This document shows positions 16,301 through 23,416 of a stretch of DNA of 64,000 nucleotides, piece after piece (position 1 is the first letter of the stretch; the number at the start of each line of letters is the position of its first letter). This stretch comes from Pseudokineococcus lusitanus (GTDB taxonomy: Bacteria; Actinomycetota; Actinomycetes; Actinomycetales; Quadrisphaeraceae). The notes beneath the pieces are model-generated. The model was not told where the DNA came from. It was given only the letters and a program-made list of their open reading frames with translations, and did not search any database. Location: contig NZ_RJKN01000004.1 of NCBI RefSeq assembly GCF_003751265.1, positions 62,001 through 126,000 on the forward strand. The letters are read 5' to 3'. The position numbers and the translations under genes are program-made.

Positions 16301-17884
16301 GATCTCCGTGGGCGGCATGCCGAGGGCCGCGCCGACGTCGCGCACCGCGTGGCGGACCCGGTAGGTGTCCATCATCGAGACGGCGCTGACCCGCTCGCCG
16401 CCGAAGCGCTCGACGACGCGGGCGTAGACCTCCTCGCGCCGCGCGGACTCGACGTCGACGTCGATGTCGGGCAGCTGCGCCCGCTCGACGGTGCAGAAGC
16501 GCTCCATGAGCAGCCCCTGGGACAGCGGCTCGACGCCGGAGACCCCGAGCAGGTGGTTGACGAGGCTCCCGGCGCCGGAGCCGCGGGCGGCCACCCGGAC
16601 GCCGAGGCCGCGGATCTCGTCGCAGACCTGCGCCACCGTGAGGAAGTAGGACGGGTAGCCGAGCCGCCGCACGACCTCGAGCTCGTCGTCCAGCCGCTCG
16701 GTGACCTGCCGCAGCAGCGCCGCGGAGGCCCCCGGGTAGCGGCGGCCGACGGCGCCCTCGCACCGGGCGCGCAGGGCGGCGTCGAGGTCGCCCTCGACGC
16801 CGAGCACCGACGCCTCGGGCAGGTGCACCTTCCCGATGCCGAGGTCCGCCGCCGGGTCGAGCCGGCACCGCGCGGCAAGCGCCTCGGTGTCCCGCAGCAG
16901 CGTGCCGCCGGGGGCGCCCGACGGGCCGGGCCCGGCGTCCCCGGCGGCGGCCTCGACCCGCGCGGCGACCTCCGTCATGGCGGCGGTGCCGGTGAGGTGC
17001 CCGCGGGCGCTCGTGCGGTCGAGGTGCCGCAGGTCCAGCGGCACGAGCCGGCGGACGGCGTCGAGGACGTCGGCGGTGCGGGCCCCCTCGGGGCGGGCGT
17101 AGCGGACGGCGCCGGTGAGCACCGCCGGCAGGCCGGCCGAGCGGGCCAGCGCGAGCATGCGGCCCGCGTGCAGCAGGCTCCCCGGCGTCCCCGGCGGGCC
17201 GTCGTGGCAGACCACCTCGACGGCCAGGGACCCCAGCGGCAGCAGGTCGTACCAGCGCGCGAGGACCGCGCGGGCGACGTCGTCGCGGCGGGCGAGCACC
17301 GCCCGCCCGACCTCGGAGCCCGGCCCGAGCAGCACCGTGAGCGCCGGGGCGCCGGTGCGGGCGCCCTCGGCGTGCGCGGCCAGGAGGGCGGGCGTGGTGA
17401 CGGGCGTGCCGCGCTCCCCGCGCAGGTGGGTGGCCGACACGAGGCGGCACAGCGCGGCCCACCCCTCCCCCGCCCCGAGGACCTCGCCGGACGCCCGTCG
17501 GCCGCGCACGACCCGTCGCCCGTCGGCGTCGGTGCCGCCCGCGTGCGCGAGGACGGTGACGCGCGGCAGGCGGGCGTCGACCGCCGCCCCGCCCCGGGCG
17601 GGGCCGCCCGTCCCCTCGCGGACGCCGCGCCCCGGGTCCGCCCAGGCGGGGAGCCCGCCGGCCAGGCCGGAGGGCTCGACGGCGAGGTCGACCCCCAGCA
17701 CGGGGGCGATGCCCGCCTCGGAGCAGGCGGTGACGTGCTTGACGGCGCCGTAGAGGCCGTCGCGGTCGGTGAGCGCGAGCGTGTCGAGGTCGAGCTCGGC
17801 CGCCCGGGCCACGAGCGCGTCGGGGCTCGAGGCGCCGTGCCGCAGGGAGTACCCCGAGGCAACGCGCAGGTGCGGGAAGGCCAC
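13304..17884 (-). CDS. dnaE2: Error-prone DNA polymerase III alpha subunit DnaE2
   Basis: C-family polymerase for SOS mutagenesis. It starts with a PHP domain (FPHLRVASGYSLRHGASSPD), followed by the palm with the catalytic LPDIDVDVES near residues 470-480, the HPCGVLLSD and FGFCKAHAAAFA stretches typical of DnaE, an HhH region and an OB fold, ending in the DnaE2-like KLWHSSQGSSGR. At 1,526 residues it is several hundred longer than the mycobacterial protein (about 1,090). The excess is mostly Ala/Gly/Pro/Arg-rich inserts near residues 910-960, 1055-1150 and 1380-1460. It starts three bases after the HEPN gene stop, in the LexA-controlled cassette. Confidence 0.95.
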   Translation of the reverse strand: MAFPHLRVASGYSLRHGASSPDALVARAAELDLDTLALTDRDGLYGAVKHVTACSEAGIAPVLGVDLAVEPSGLAGGLPAWADPGRGVREGTGGPARGGAAVDARLPRVTVLAHAGGTDADGRRVVRGRRASGEVLGAGEGWAALCRLVSATHLRGERGTPVTTPALLAAHAEGARTGAPALTVLLGPGSEVGRAVLARRDDVARAVLARWYDLLPLGSLAVEVVCHDGPPGTPGSLLHAGRMLALARSAGLPAVLTGAVRYARPEGARTADVLDAVRRLVPLDLRHLDRTSARGHLTGTAAMTEVAARVEAAAGDAGPGPSGAPGGTLLRDTEALAARCRLDPAADLGIGKVHLPEASVLGVEGDLDAALRARCEGAVGRRYPGASAALLRQVTERLDDELEVVRRLGYPSYFLTVAQVCDEIRGLGVRVAARGSGAGSLVNHLLGVSGVEPLSQGLLMERFCTVERAQLPDIDVDVESARREEVYARVVERFGGERVSAVSMMDTYRVRHAVRDVGAALGMPPTEIGAIATAFPHVRARDARAAVAELPELRASGLGHERLALLLDLVEDLDALPRHVALHPCGVLLSDAGLGDRTPVEASWAGFPMSQFDKDDVEVLGLLKLDVLGIRMQSAMAHAVAEVERVDGPAAVAAGGHAPDAPYLDPATGRIDLDAVPLDDERTYRLVRSTRTLGCFQIESPGQRELVGRFAPQDFADLVTDISLFRPGPVKSDMITPFLRARQGWDPPQHVHPLVDPALAETCGVVVFHEQVIRLVASTTGVSLAEADEVRRRLGTKEGQAEVREQWFPLAAGRGLEGAVAERVWDVLAAFASFGFCKAHAAAFALPTYQSAWLKTHHPAAFLAGVLTHDPGMYPKRLVLDDARNLGIAVLGLDVNASDAVYRVERVEVPEGTPPPAPVVGASPAPPALLPGPSAAGADDAPRVPVPGRDGEPPWRGAGLRTDAAVPDARGYGIRLSLTDVKGISDAEVARVVAGRPYDSLADLWQRARPTRPVAERLVLAGALDAVHGIGAAPARRRGTTTRRDLLLQLGELERWTRGAERASRRVAPGGRRGRAASSGADLPVPGRSTGRGAGGRRGAAPGTPPAWTSGSGRGDRPDGPAGPLVDPGAGGALDVAAAAARQSQAAAPVRPEGEHEVQLALDVGGPADAAPSGLPEMTPGERVRAELEVLGLDASAHVLELYGPLLRVLGTTGSQQLAGRRTRSELLVAGVKVATQTPPIRSGRRVVFLTLDDSTGPVDATFFEDVQGPYAATVFGSWLLVVRGVLRRTGPRGVSLRATGAWDLPTLWAAWSADGEEGLHRAMRPVTGEVVPDEAAVVGAAGSRALRPVMARSTDLAPAAGRWVGVEQRTGRTVGTGRDDGALTSLDGPSRAAGAEAERRAAAAFRRAVAVAARSAAAAEVVAQAEEEAAAAALRPAATGTDGPSATAPRTRRVLVHASGFRQSPYSDIAPPGGDVRDTRGMARGGRTVPPGGAAARPAAPAAVRGAAGAAPRKLWHSSQGSSGR

Positions 17885-17887
17885 GCC

Positions 17888-18451
17888 TCAGCGCCCCGCG
17901 CCGACGGGGACCGCCCCGGCGGCGGGCAGGGGCAGCGGCAGCGCGACGGGCAGCCCGAGGACGGCCGCGACGGCACCGGCGAACGCCTCGGCCTCCCGCA
18001 GGTGCTCCTCGGCGTCCTGCGCCGTGACGACGCCGGTGCGTCCGGCCTCGACGGCGGCGCGGCGGCGTGCGCCGGCGGCGAGCCGCAGCGCCGCGTCCTC
18101 CAGCTCGGGGGCGACCCGGGGCAGCACCTGCCACACGCCGAGGCCGACGCCCCGGCGGGGACGCCCGCGGACGGCGAGGACCGCGGCCCCGGCCCGCAGG
18201 CCGGCGAGGTGGGCGGCGACGTAGCGCTCCTCCGGCGTGGGGGCGGCCCACGCCGCGGCCAGCCCGGCGCGGCTGCGGGCCAGGAGGTCGGCCGCGGCCG
18301 CCGCGGGCTGCCCGGCGAGCACCGGCCCCGCGGCGGACGCCCCGGCGGCGGCCGCCCGGGACCCGGCCGTCCGCGTGCCCGCCCGGCGGGCGGGGGCGCC
18401 GCCGCGGGGGGCGCGGGGACCGGCGGCGGCCTCGAGCTCAGTCGTCGACAC
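17888..18451 (-). CDS. SAV_6107-type HEPN domain protein
   Basis: A 187-residue alpha-helical protein resembling the SAV_6107-type HEPN family of actinobacteria, commonly encoded beside dnaE2. After an Ala/Arg-rich N-terminal tail of about 55 residues, the folded part runs from LLARSRAGLAAAW through ERYVAAHLAGLRAGAAVLAVRGRP to REAEAFAGAVAAVLGLP. The Arg-x4-6-His pattern of nuclease HEPNs is not obvious, so RNase activity should not be assumed. The GTG at 18451 overlaps the DUF6504 stop by 14 bases and its stop lies three bases before dnaE2, implying co-translation. A structural or accessory role for DnaE2, similar in position to ImuA', is inferred. Confidence 0.8.
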   Translation of the reverse strand: MSTTELEAAAGPRAPRGGAPARRAGTRTAGSRAAAAGASAAGPVLAGQPAAAAADLLARSRAGLAAAWAAPTPEERYVAAHLAGLRAGAAVLAVRGRPRRGVGLGVWQVLPRVAPELEDAALRLAAGARRRAAVEAGRTGVVTAQDAEEHLREAEAFAGAVAAVLGLPVALPLPLPAAGAVPVGAGR

Positions 18452-18833
18452 GGCGCAGGCTCCACCCGCCCGGCGCGGCCGGGTCCTCGCGGCACAGCTC
18501 GTAGACGCCGCTGCCGGCCACCCGCCCGGCGCTCGCCTCGACCCGCCAGACCTCGCGGTCCAGCGAGGGCGTGCGGGAGGGGCCGCGCGAGCCCGCGCCC
18601 ACGAGGACGCCGGCCTCGGCGCGCTGCGGGTCCTGCTCCCACCAGGCGCGCCGCTCGTACCAGCGGCCGAGGACGGAGCGCACGACGTGCAGCCGCCCGC
18701 GCCAGAGGAAGGCCTCGGGGCGCTCGGGGCGCCCGGCGCCGTCCTCCGACCGCCCGGTGGCGAGGAGCTCGTCGACCAGCGGGTCGGCCGTCGTCGTGCG
18801 GACGACCACCTCGTCGTCGTAGGTGCGTGCCAC
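18438..18833 (-). CDS. DUF6504 family protein, first gene of the SOS cassette
   Basis: Small protein of the DUF6504 type, unknown function, found next to dnaE2 in many actinobacteria. The 131-residue product starts ARTYDDEVVV, contains PEAFLWRGRLHVVRSVLGRWYERRAWWE and a following VWRVEAS strand, and ends in WSLRRVDD, a compact all-beta-looking fold rich in Trp and Arg. The GTG at 18833 was chosen for its GAGGAGG ribosome site four bases upstream; earlier starts run through the LexA box. It is the first gene after that box and overlaps the HEPN gene, so SOS induction is expected. Confidence 0.85.
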   Translation of the reverse strand: MARTYDDEVVVRTTTADPLVDELLATGRSEDGAGRPERPEAFLWRGRLHVVRSVLGRWYERRAWWEQDPQRAEAGVLVGAGSRGPSRTPSLDREVWRVEASAGRVAGSGVYELCREDPAAPGGWSLRRVDD

Positions 18834-18883
18834 GCTGCCTCCTCGTGCCGGGACCCGCCGCACCGCGACCGGACCACCCTCGT

Positions 18884-18899
18884 TCGAACACGAGTTCGA
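18884..18899. promoter_or_regulatory. LexA (SOS) box
   Basis: TCGAAC-ACGA-GTTCGA is a perfect match to the actinobacterial/Gram-positive LexA consensus, extended to an 18-base palindrome at 18883-18900. GTTCGAACACG is also tandemly repeated (18882-18892 and 18894-18904). It lies about 50 bases before the DUF6504 start and faces the DUF6504-HEPN-dnaE2 operon. Confidence 0.93.
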
Positions 18900-19014
18900 A
18901 CACGGAGAAGTAGAGCGCCGACCACCGACAGCCGTCAAGACGGGACGGGCGACCGGTGGACGGCCGCTCCCCGCGGCCCCCGGCACGGACCGGGCACGCC
19001 GTCCGCCGCGCCAC

Positions 19015-19020
19015 TAGCCT
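19015..19020 (+). promoter_or_regulatory. -10 box for the leaderless YbaK-like gene
   Basis: TAGCCT with a six-base spacer to the ATG at 19027. Confidence 0.6.
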
Positions 19021-19026
19021 CGGGCG

Positions 19027-19731
19027 ATGGCGCCGACGCCGGCCGACGAGGCCCTCCCCGCGGGCGACGGCGCCGCGCCCGTCGCCACCGCCCCGACGCC
19101 GGCCCGCGCCCCCGCGGGCGCCCCCGCCGACGCCGCCGCCCCGGACCCCGTCGTCCTCGACGCCGCCGCCGACCCGGTCGTCACCGCCGTGCGGCAGGCC
19201 CTCGCCGACGTCGGTGCGCAGGCGGACGTCGTCGTCCTCGACCACCCGCCCGGCTCCGCCGCCGACCTCGCCCGCGAGGTCCCCGGCTCCGCCGCCGACC
19301 TCGCCCGCGAGGTGGGAGCGCCCGCCGGCGCGGTGGCGCGGTGCGCGCTCCTGCTCGCGGACCCCGCCGACCCGCCGCGGGCCCGGACCCGCGCGGTCCT
19401 CGTCGTCCTCGTCGCCGCCCGTCCCCTGCGCACGGACGAGGTGGTGCGGCTCGTGGCGAGCCGCGGCCTGCCGGGCCTGCGCCCCGCCACCGCCGCCGAG
19501 GTGGTCCGGCTCTGCGGGTGCCCGCCGGAGGACCTCCCGCCCGTCGGCCTGCCGCTGCCCGGGGCGGACGCCGGCCGCGCCGCGCTCGAGGTCGTCGACG
19601 TCCTCGTCGACGCGGCGCTGGCCGCCCACCCCCGGCTCTGGGCCCCGGCGGGCCGCCCGGGGACGGCGCTGCAGGTCTCCTCCGAGGAGCTCCTCCGCAT
19701 CACGGCGGGACGCCCGGTCGAGCTGGCCTGA
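19027..19731 (+). CDS. YbaK/aaRS-associated domain protein
   Basis: Likely aminoacyl-tRNA deacylase of the YbaK/ProX type, which hydrolyses mischarged tRNA. The 234-residue protein has an Ala/Pro-rich N-terminal extension of about 45 residues, then the YbaK fold: VVTAVRQALADVG, a KxLV-region equivalent (AVARCALLLADP), VLVVLVAARPLRTDEVVRL, and the C-terminal pattern of the family, ALQVSSEELLRITAG. The usual catalytic lysine region is replaced by a less conserved sequence, so activity is uncertain. An 11-residue unit, PGSAADLAREV, is tandemly duplicated in frame. The ATG follows a TAGCCT box directly, indicating a leaderless mRNA. Confidence 0.82.
   Translation: MAPTPADEALPAGDGAAPVATAPTPARAPAGAPADAAAPDPVVLDAAADPVVTAVRQALADVGAQADVVVLDHPPGSAADLAREVPGSAADLAREVGAPAGAVARCALLLADPADPPRARTRAVLVVLVAARPLRTDEVVRLVASRGLPGLRPATAAEVVRLCGCPPEDLPPVGLPLPGADAGRAALEVVDVLVDAALAAHPRLWAPAGRPGTALQVSSEELLRITAGRPVELA
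19249..19313. repeat. 33-bp in-frame tandem duplication
   Basis: The 32 bases at 19249-19280 recur exactly at 19282-19313 (period 33), duplicating residues PGSAADLAREV in the YbaK-like protein. Confidence 0.95.
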
Positions 19732-19749
19732 GGTGCCCCGCGACGACGG

Positions 19750-19793
19750 ACGGGCGCCCGCCCACGCCCTCGAGGGGCGGGACGGGCGCCCGT
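19750..19793. terminator. Convergent hairpin terminator
   Basis: ACGGGCGCCCGCCC at 19750-19763 pairs with GGGACGGGCGCCCGT at 19779-19793 with one bulged base, between the YbaK-like gene and the small minus-strand gene. Confidence 0.65.
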
Positions 19794-19842
19794 GGGGAGC
19801 CGTGCGGGCCGGCCGGGCCCGGGTGCGGGGTCGAGGTGCCCC

Positions 19843-20133
19843 TCAGTACCCGTCGCCGTGCTGGCCGGGGTGCTCGGGGCCCGTGTCGCCCTGCACGGCG
19901 TCGTCGGCGGACGGCGTGCCGTCCTCGCCCGCCGTGACGCCCGCGAGCGGGTCGCCGCCCGAGGTACCGGTGGTGTCGGGCAGGTGCGTCTGCTCGTCCT
20001 GGTCCTCGGGCACCGAGCCCCCGCCGGAGGCCCGCGACACGTAGCTCGTCTGCTCCGCCTGGACCGTCTCGACCTCCTCGTTGTCGAAGACGTCGACCTC
20101 GCGGGGCTCCTCGCCCGTCGTCTGCTCGCTCAA
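19843..20133 (-). CDS. Small acidic protein, unknown
   Basis: I do not recognise this 96-residue protein. It is acidic and Gly/Asp/Thr/Gln-rich, with no membrane segment or cysteine, and looks mostly disordered; the most structured part is EVDVFDNEEVETVQAEQTSYVSR near 11-33. The TTG start at 20133 is supported by its four-base TTGA overlap with the upstream gene and a GGAGGAG site seven bases before it. It is the last gene of the deoA unit and ends opposite a convergent terminator. A short in-frame start further inside is possible. Confidence 0.6.
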   Translation of the reverse strand: MSEQTTGEEPREVDVFDNEEVETVQAEQTSYVSRASGGGSVPEDQDEQTHLPDTTGTSGGDPLAGVTAGEDGTPSADDAVQGDTGPEHPGQHGDGY

Positions 20134-20621
20134 GGGTGCGCTCCTCCGTGGTCCGTGCGCCCGTCCGGGCGCGCTGCCCCACCCTGGCCGCCGCGGCGCC
20201 GGGGCGCGCGGCGTGGCCGGGCCGGGGCCTCGGCCCGCGCCGCCGCGAGCAGGGCCTCGAAGCGTCCGACGACGTCGTCGACGACGCCGGGCGCGTCCGC
20301 GTCCCGCCACTCGTGCCAGGCGCCCCGGCGGCCGGACGGGTCCCACCACCCCCGGGCGGGCGTCGCGGCGACCCGCAGGTGACCGGCGTCGGCGTCGAAC
20401 CAGACGTCCACCACGGTCCCGCCCGCCGCCACGGCGCGGTCGCCCCACCCGCGGACGCCGGCCCGGCGGTCGCCCGGGGCGTCCCACCGGTCGGTGCGCC
20501 CGCCCTCGACGTCGTCCAGCCCGGCCACGAGCGCCTCGACCCGCCGCCGCACCTCGAGCAGGACCGGCGGCGGATCCGGCGGCGGGTCGACGGCGCCGTG
20601 GCGCGGGGACCCGGGCCTCAC
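20130..20621 (-). CDS. Conserved hypothetical protein downstream of deoA
   Basis: A 163-residue protein of unknown function. It begins with a proline-rich stretch, then a helix VLLEVRRRVEALVAGLDDVEGG, and a central beta-like segment with VVDVWFDADAGHLRVAATPARGWWDPSGR, followed by a helix and a basic tail. The pattern of Trp and Asp residues around WFDADAGHL suggests a small alpha/beta domain, but no family was identified. The GTG at 20621 overlaps the deoA stop as GTGA and the stop overlaps the next TTG start, so translation of all three genes is coupled. Confidence 0.65.
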   Translation of the reverse strand: MRPGSPRHGAVDPPPDPPPVLLEVRRRVEALVAGLDDVEGGRTDRWDAPGDRRAGVRGWGDRAVAAGGTVVDVWFDADAGHLRVAATPARGWWDPSGRRGAWHEWRDADAPGVVDDVVGRFEALLAAARAEAPARPRRAPRRRGGQGGAARPDGRTDHGGAHP

Positions 20622-21931
20622 CCGGCCACGCGCTCCAGCACGAGGTCGGGGGTCGCCGGGCGGGAGACCTCGGGCGCCACCTCGACGGCCCCCTCGAGCG
20701 CCTCGTGCGCCCGGGCGAAGCGCTCGGGCGTGTCGGTGTGCAGCGTCATGAGCGGCTGGCCGGCGCGGACCGTGTCGCCCGGCTTGGCGTGGAGCTCGAC
20801 GCCGGCGCCGGCCTGCACCGGGTCCTGCCGGCGTGCGCGCCCGGCCCCGAGGCGCCAGGCGGCCACGCCGACGCCCAGGGCGTCGAGCCGGACGAGGACG
20901 CCGTCGGCCGGGGCGAGCACGACGTCGGTCTCCCGCGCCGTCGGCAGGTCGGCCGCGGGGTCGCCGCCCTGCGCCGCCACCATGCGGCGCCACGCGTCCA
21001 TCGCGCGGCCGTCGGCGAGCGCGTCGGCCGGGTCGACCCCGTCCACGCCGGCGGCGGCGAGCATCTCGCGGGCCAGGGCCAGCGTGAGCGCGACGATGTC
21101 GGCCGGGCCGCCGCCCGCGAGCACCTCGACGGACTCGCGCACCTCGAGCGCGTTGCCGGCGGTCAGCCCCAGCGGGGTCGACATCTCGGTCAGCAGCGCC
21201 ACGGTCCGCACGCCGGCGTCCGTGCCCAGCGCGACCATGGTCCGAGCCAGCTCCCGGGCCGTCGCGAGGTCCTTCATGAACGCCCCGGTCCCGACCTTGA
21301 CGTCGAGCACGAGGGCGTCGGTGCCCTCGGCGATCTTCTTGCTCATGATCGAGCTGGCGATGAGCGGCACCGACTCCACGGTGCCCGTGACGTCGCGCAG
21401 GGCGTACAGCCGCTTGTCCGCGGGCGCGAGGCCGTCGCCCGCGGCGCAGACGACGGCGCCGACCTCCTCGAGCTGGCGCCGCACCTCGTCCGTCGAGAGC
21501 GAGGCGCGCCAGCCGGGGATCGCCTCCATCTTGTCGAGCGTCCCGCCCGTGTGACCGAGGCCGCGGCCGGACAGCTGGGGGACGGCGACGCCGCAGGCGG
21601 CCACGAGCGGCGCCAGCGGCAGCGTGATCTTGTCGCCGACGCCGCCGGTGGAGTGCTTGTCGGCGGTGGGCCGCGACAGCCCGGCCGAGAGGTCCAGCCG
21701 CTCCCCGGAGGCGATCATCGCGGCGGTCCAGCGGGCGGTCTCCTCCCGCGTCATGCCGTTGAGCAGCACGGCCATGGCGAGCGCCGACATCTGCTCCTCG
21801 GCGACGACGCCGCGCGTGTAGGCGTCCACCACCCAGTCGACCTGGGCGTCCGGCAGGACGCCCCCGTCGCGCTTGGTCCGGATGACGTCGACGGCGTCGA
21901 AGGGCTCGGTGCGCTGCTGGCTGTCGGGCAT
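20618..21931 (-). CDS. deoA: Thymidine phosphorylase
   Basis: Phosphorolysis of thymidine or deoxyuridine to base and deoxyribose-1-phosphate. The 437-residue protein shows the family hallmarks: LNGMTREETARWTAAMI, the phosphate-binding KHSTGGVGDKITLPLAPLV, the signature SGRGLGHTGGTLDKMEAIPG and KKIAEGTDALVLDVKVGTGAFMK. The ATG at 21931 follows TAGGGT by seven bases, predicting a leaderless mRNA that is separate from the upstream transporter operon. It adjoins a nucleoside importer and cytidine deaminase, giving a salvage and catabolism group. An active-site change is not evident. Confidence 0.97.
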   Translation of the reverse strand: MPDSQQRTEPFDAVDVIRTKRDGGVLPDAQVDWVVDAYTRGVVAEEQMSALAMAVLLNGMTREETARWTAAMIASGERLDLSAGLSRPTADKHSTGGVGDKITLPLAPLVAACGVAVPQLSGRGLGHTGGTLDKMEAIPGWRASLSTDEVRRQLEEVGAVVCAAGDGLAPADKRLYALRDVTGTVESVPLIASSIMSKKIAEGTDALVLDVKVGTGAFMKDLATARELARTMVALGTDAGVRTVALLTEMSTPLGLTAGNALEVRESVEVLAGGGPADIVALTLALAREMLAAAGVDGVDPADALADGRAMDAWRRMVAAQGGDPAADLPTARETDVVLAPADGVLVRLDALGVGVAAWRLGAGRARRQDPVQAGAGVELHAKPGDTVRAGQPLMTLHTDTPERFARAHEALEGAVEVAPEVSRPATPDLVLERVAG

Positions 21932-21938
21932 GCGCGCG

Positions 21939-21944
21939 ACCCTA
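21939..21944 (-). promoter_or_regulatory. -10 box for leaderless deoA
   Basis: TAGGGT with a seven-base spacer to the ATG at 21931. Confidence 0.6.
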
Positions 21945-22055
21945 CGGCCGGCCGGCGGACGCCGCCCCGGGCCGCGACGGGCGGGCCCGGCCCGCCCGCA
22001 GGTCCGGCGACCCCTCCCCCGCGCCCTCCCGACGCCCGCGGCAGCCGCGGGCCCC

Positions 22056-23369
22056 TCAGGCGGTCGCGGCGGCGGTCTCGCGCGGCCGCGGCGCGGCCCC
22101 GCCCCGCTGGAGCAGGACCACGGCGGCCACGAGGACGAGCAGCACCCCGGCGAGCCCGTCGAAGCCGACCAGCGCGAGGACCGGGCCCGCCACGGCGCCG
22201 CCGGCGGCCCCCGTGAGGCTCATGAGCGCGTCGGAGACCCCCTGCAGCCGCGGCCGGTCCTGCGGGCCGACGGCGGCGGTCACGAGCGTGGACCCGGCGA
22301 CGGTGGCGGCCGACCAGCCGAGGCCGAGGAGGACGAGGGCGACCGTGACGGCGCCGTGGGCGTCGGCGGCGACCAGGGAGAGCAGCAGGGCGGCGGCCAG
22401 CAGCCCCTGGCCGGCCAGGACCACGGCGCGGGCGCCGACCCGGTCGGTGAGGGCGCCGACGACGGGCGACAGGGCGTACATGCCGGCCACGTGGAGGCTG
22501 ATCGTCAGGCCCACGACCGCGAGCGACGAGCCGTGCTCGGTGAGGTGCACGGGCGTCATCGCCATGAGCGCGACCATGACGGCGTGGCCGAGCGCCAGCG
22601 TGGCGACGGCCCGGCGTGCCGCCGGCGTCCTGCGCAGGACGGCCAGGCCGCCGGCCGCCCGGCGCGGCACGACGACGTCGCCGGGGGCGCCGGCGGCCCG
22701 GGCCCGGGCCCGGGCCGTGGCGGTGAGCAGCGGGTCCGGGCGCAGGCCCACGAGGTACACGAGGGCCCCGACCGCCTGGGCGGTGGCGGACACGACGAAG
22801 CCCCCGGTGAGCGGCGGCAGCCCCAGCGACCGCCCGAGGCCCTCGCCGGGCTCGAAGAGGTTGGGGCCCGCGACGGCGCCGACCGTCGTCGACCAGACGA
22901 CGAGGGACAGGTCGCGGCCGCGGGACGCGGGGGCGGCCAGGTCCGTCGCCGCGAAGCGGGCCTGGAGGGTGAGCGCCTGCCCGGACCCCATGAGCAGCAG
23001 ACCGAGCAGCAGCAGGGCGAGGGCGCTCGTCACGGCCGCCGTCACGACGACCGCGCCGCCGGCGACGGCCAGGAGCCCGCCGGTGCTGAGAGACACCCGG
23101 CGGCCGCGCGCCTGGGCGAGCCGGGCCAGCGGGACGGCCAGCACCGCTGCGCCGAGCGTGGCCGTCGTGGCGGCCATGCCCGACCACGCCGTCGAGCCCG
23201 ACACCTCGGCGAGCAGGAGCGCGCCGAGGCTGAGCGTCGCGCCGTTGCCCAGGCCGCCCAGGACCTGGCCGGCGACGAGCGTCCGGACGACGCGTCGCTG
23301 CAGCCGCCGCGGGCCGGCAGGAGCTCGGCTGCCCGCACCGTCGTCGGCGCCCGTCGTCGCCCCGGTCAT
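22056..23369 (-). CDS. MFS transporter
   Basis: Major facilitator superfamily permease with about 12 hydrophobic helices over 437 residues. After the basic start (RRLQRRVVRTLVAGQVLGGLGNGA), a loop 2-3 pattern (ARLAQARGRRVSL) resembles the MFS GxxxDRxGRR motif but lacks its aspartate. The second half repeats the fold with GALTDRVGARAVV. The substrate is not predictable; the drug:H+ type is most similar in length. Its location directly after cytidine deaminase suggests a nucleoside or base exporter, but only by context. The ATG at 23369 lies 47 bases after the cdd stop, so it is probably in the same operon. Confidence 0.85.
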   Translation of the reverse strand: MTGATTGADDGAGSRAPAGPRRLQRRVVRTLVAGQVLGGLGNGATLSLGALLLAEVSGSTAWSGMAATTATLGAAVLAVPLARLAQARGRRVSLSTGGLLAVAGGAVVVTAAVTSALALLLLGLLLMGSGQALTLQARFAATDLAAPASRGRDLSLVVWSTTVGAVAGPNLFEPGEGLGRSLGLPPLTGGFVVSATAQAVGALVYLVGLRPDPLLTATARARARAAGAPGDVVVPRRAAGGLAVLRRTPAARRAVATLALGHAVMVALMAMTPVHLTEHGSSLAVVGLTISLHVAGMYALSPVVGALTDRVGARAVVLAGQGLLAAALLLSLVAADAHGAVTVALVLLGLGWSAATVAGSTLVTAAVGPQDRPRLQGVSDALMSLTGAAGGAVAGPVLALVGFDGLAGVLLVLVAAVVLLQRGGAAPRPRETAAATA

Positions 23370-23416
23370 CGCCCCGCCCCGGCCCTCGTCGGCCCGCCCA
23401 CCCCTTCCGGCCGCCC

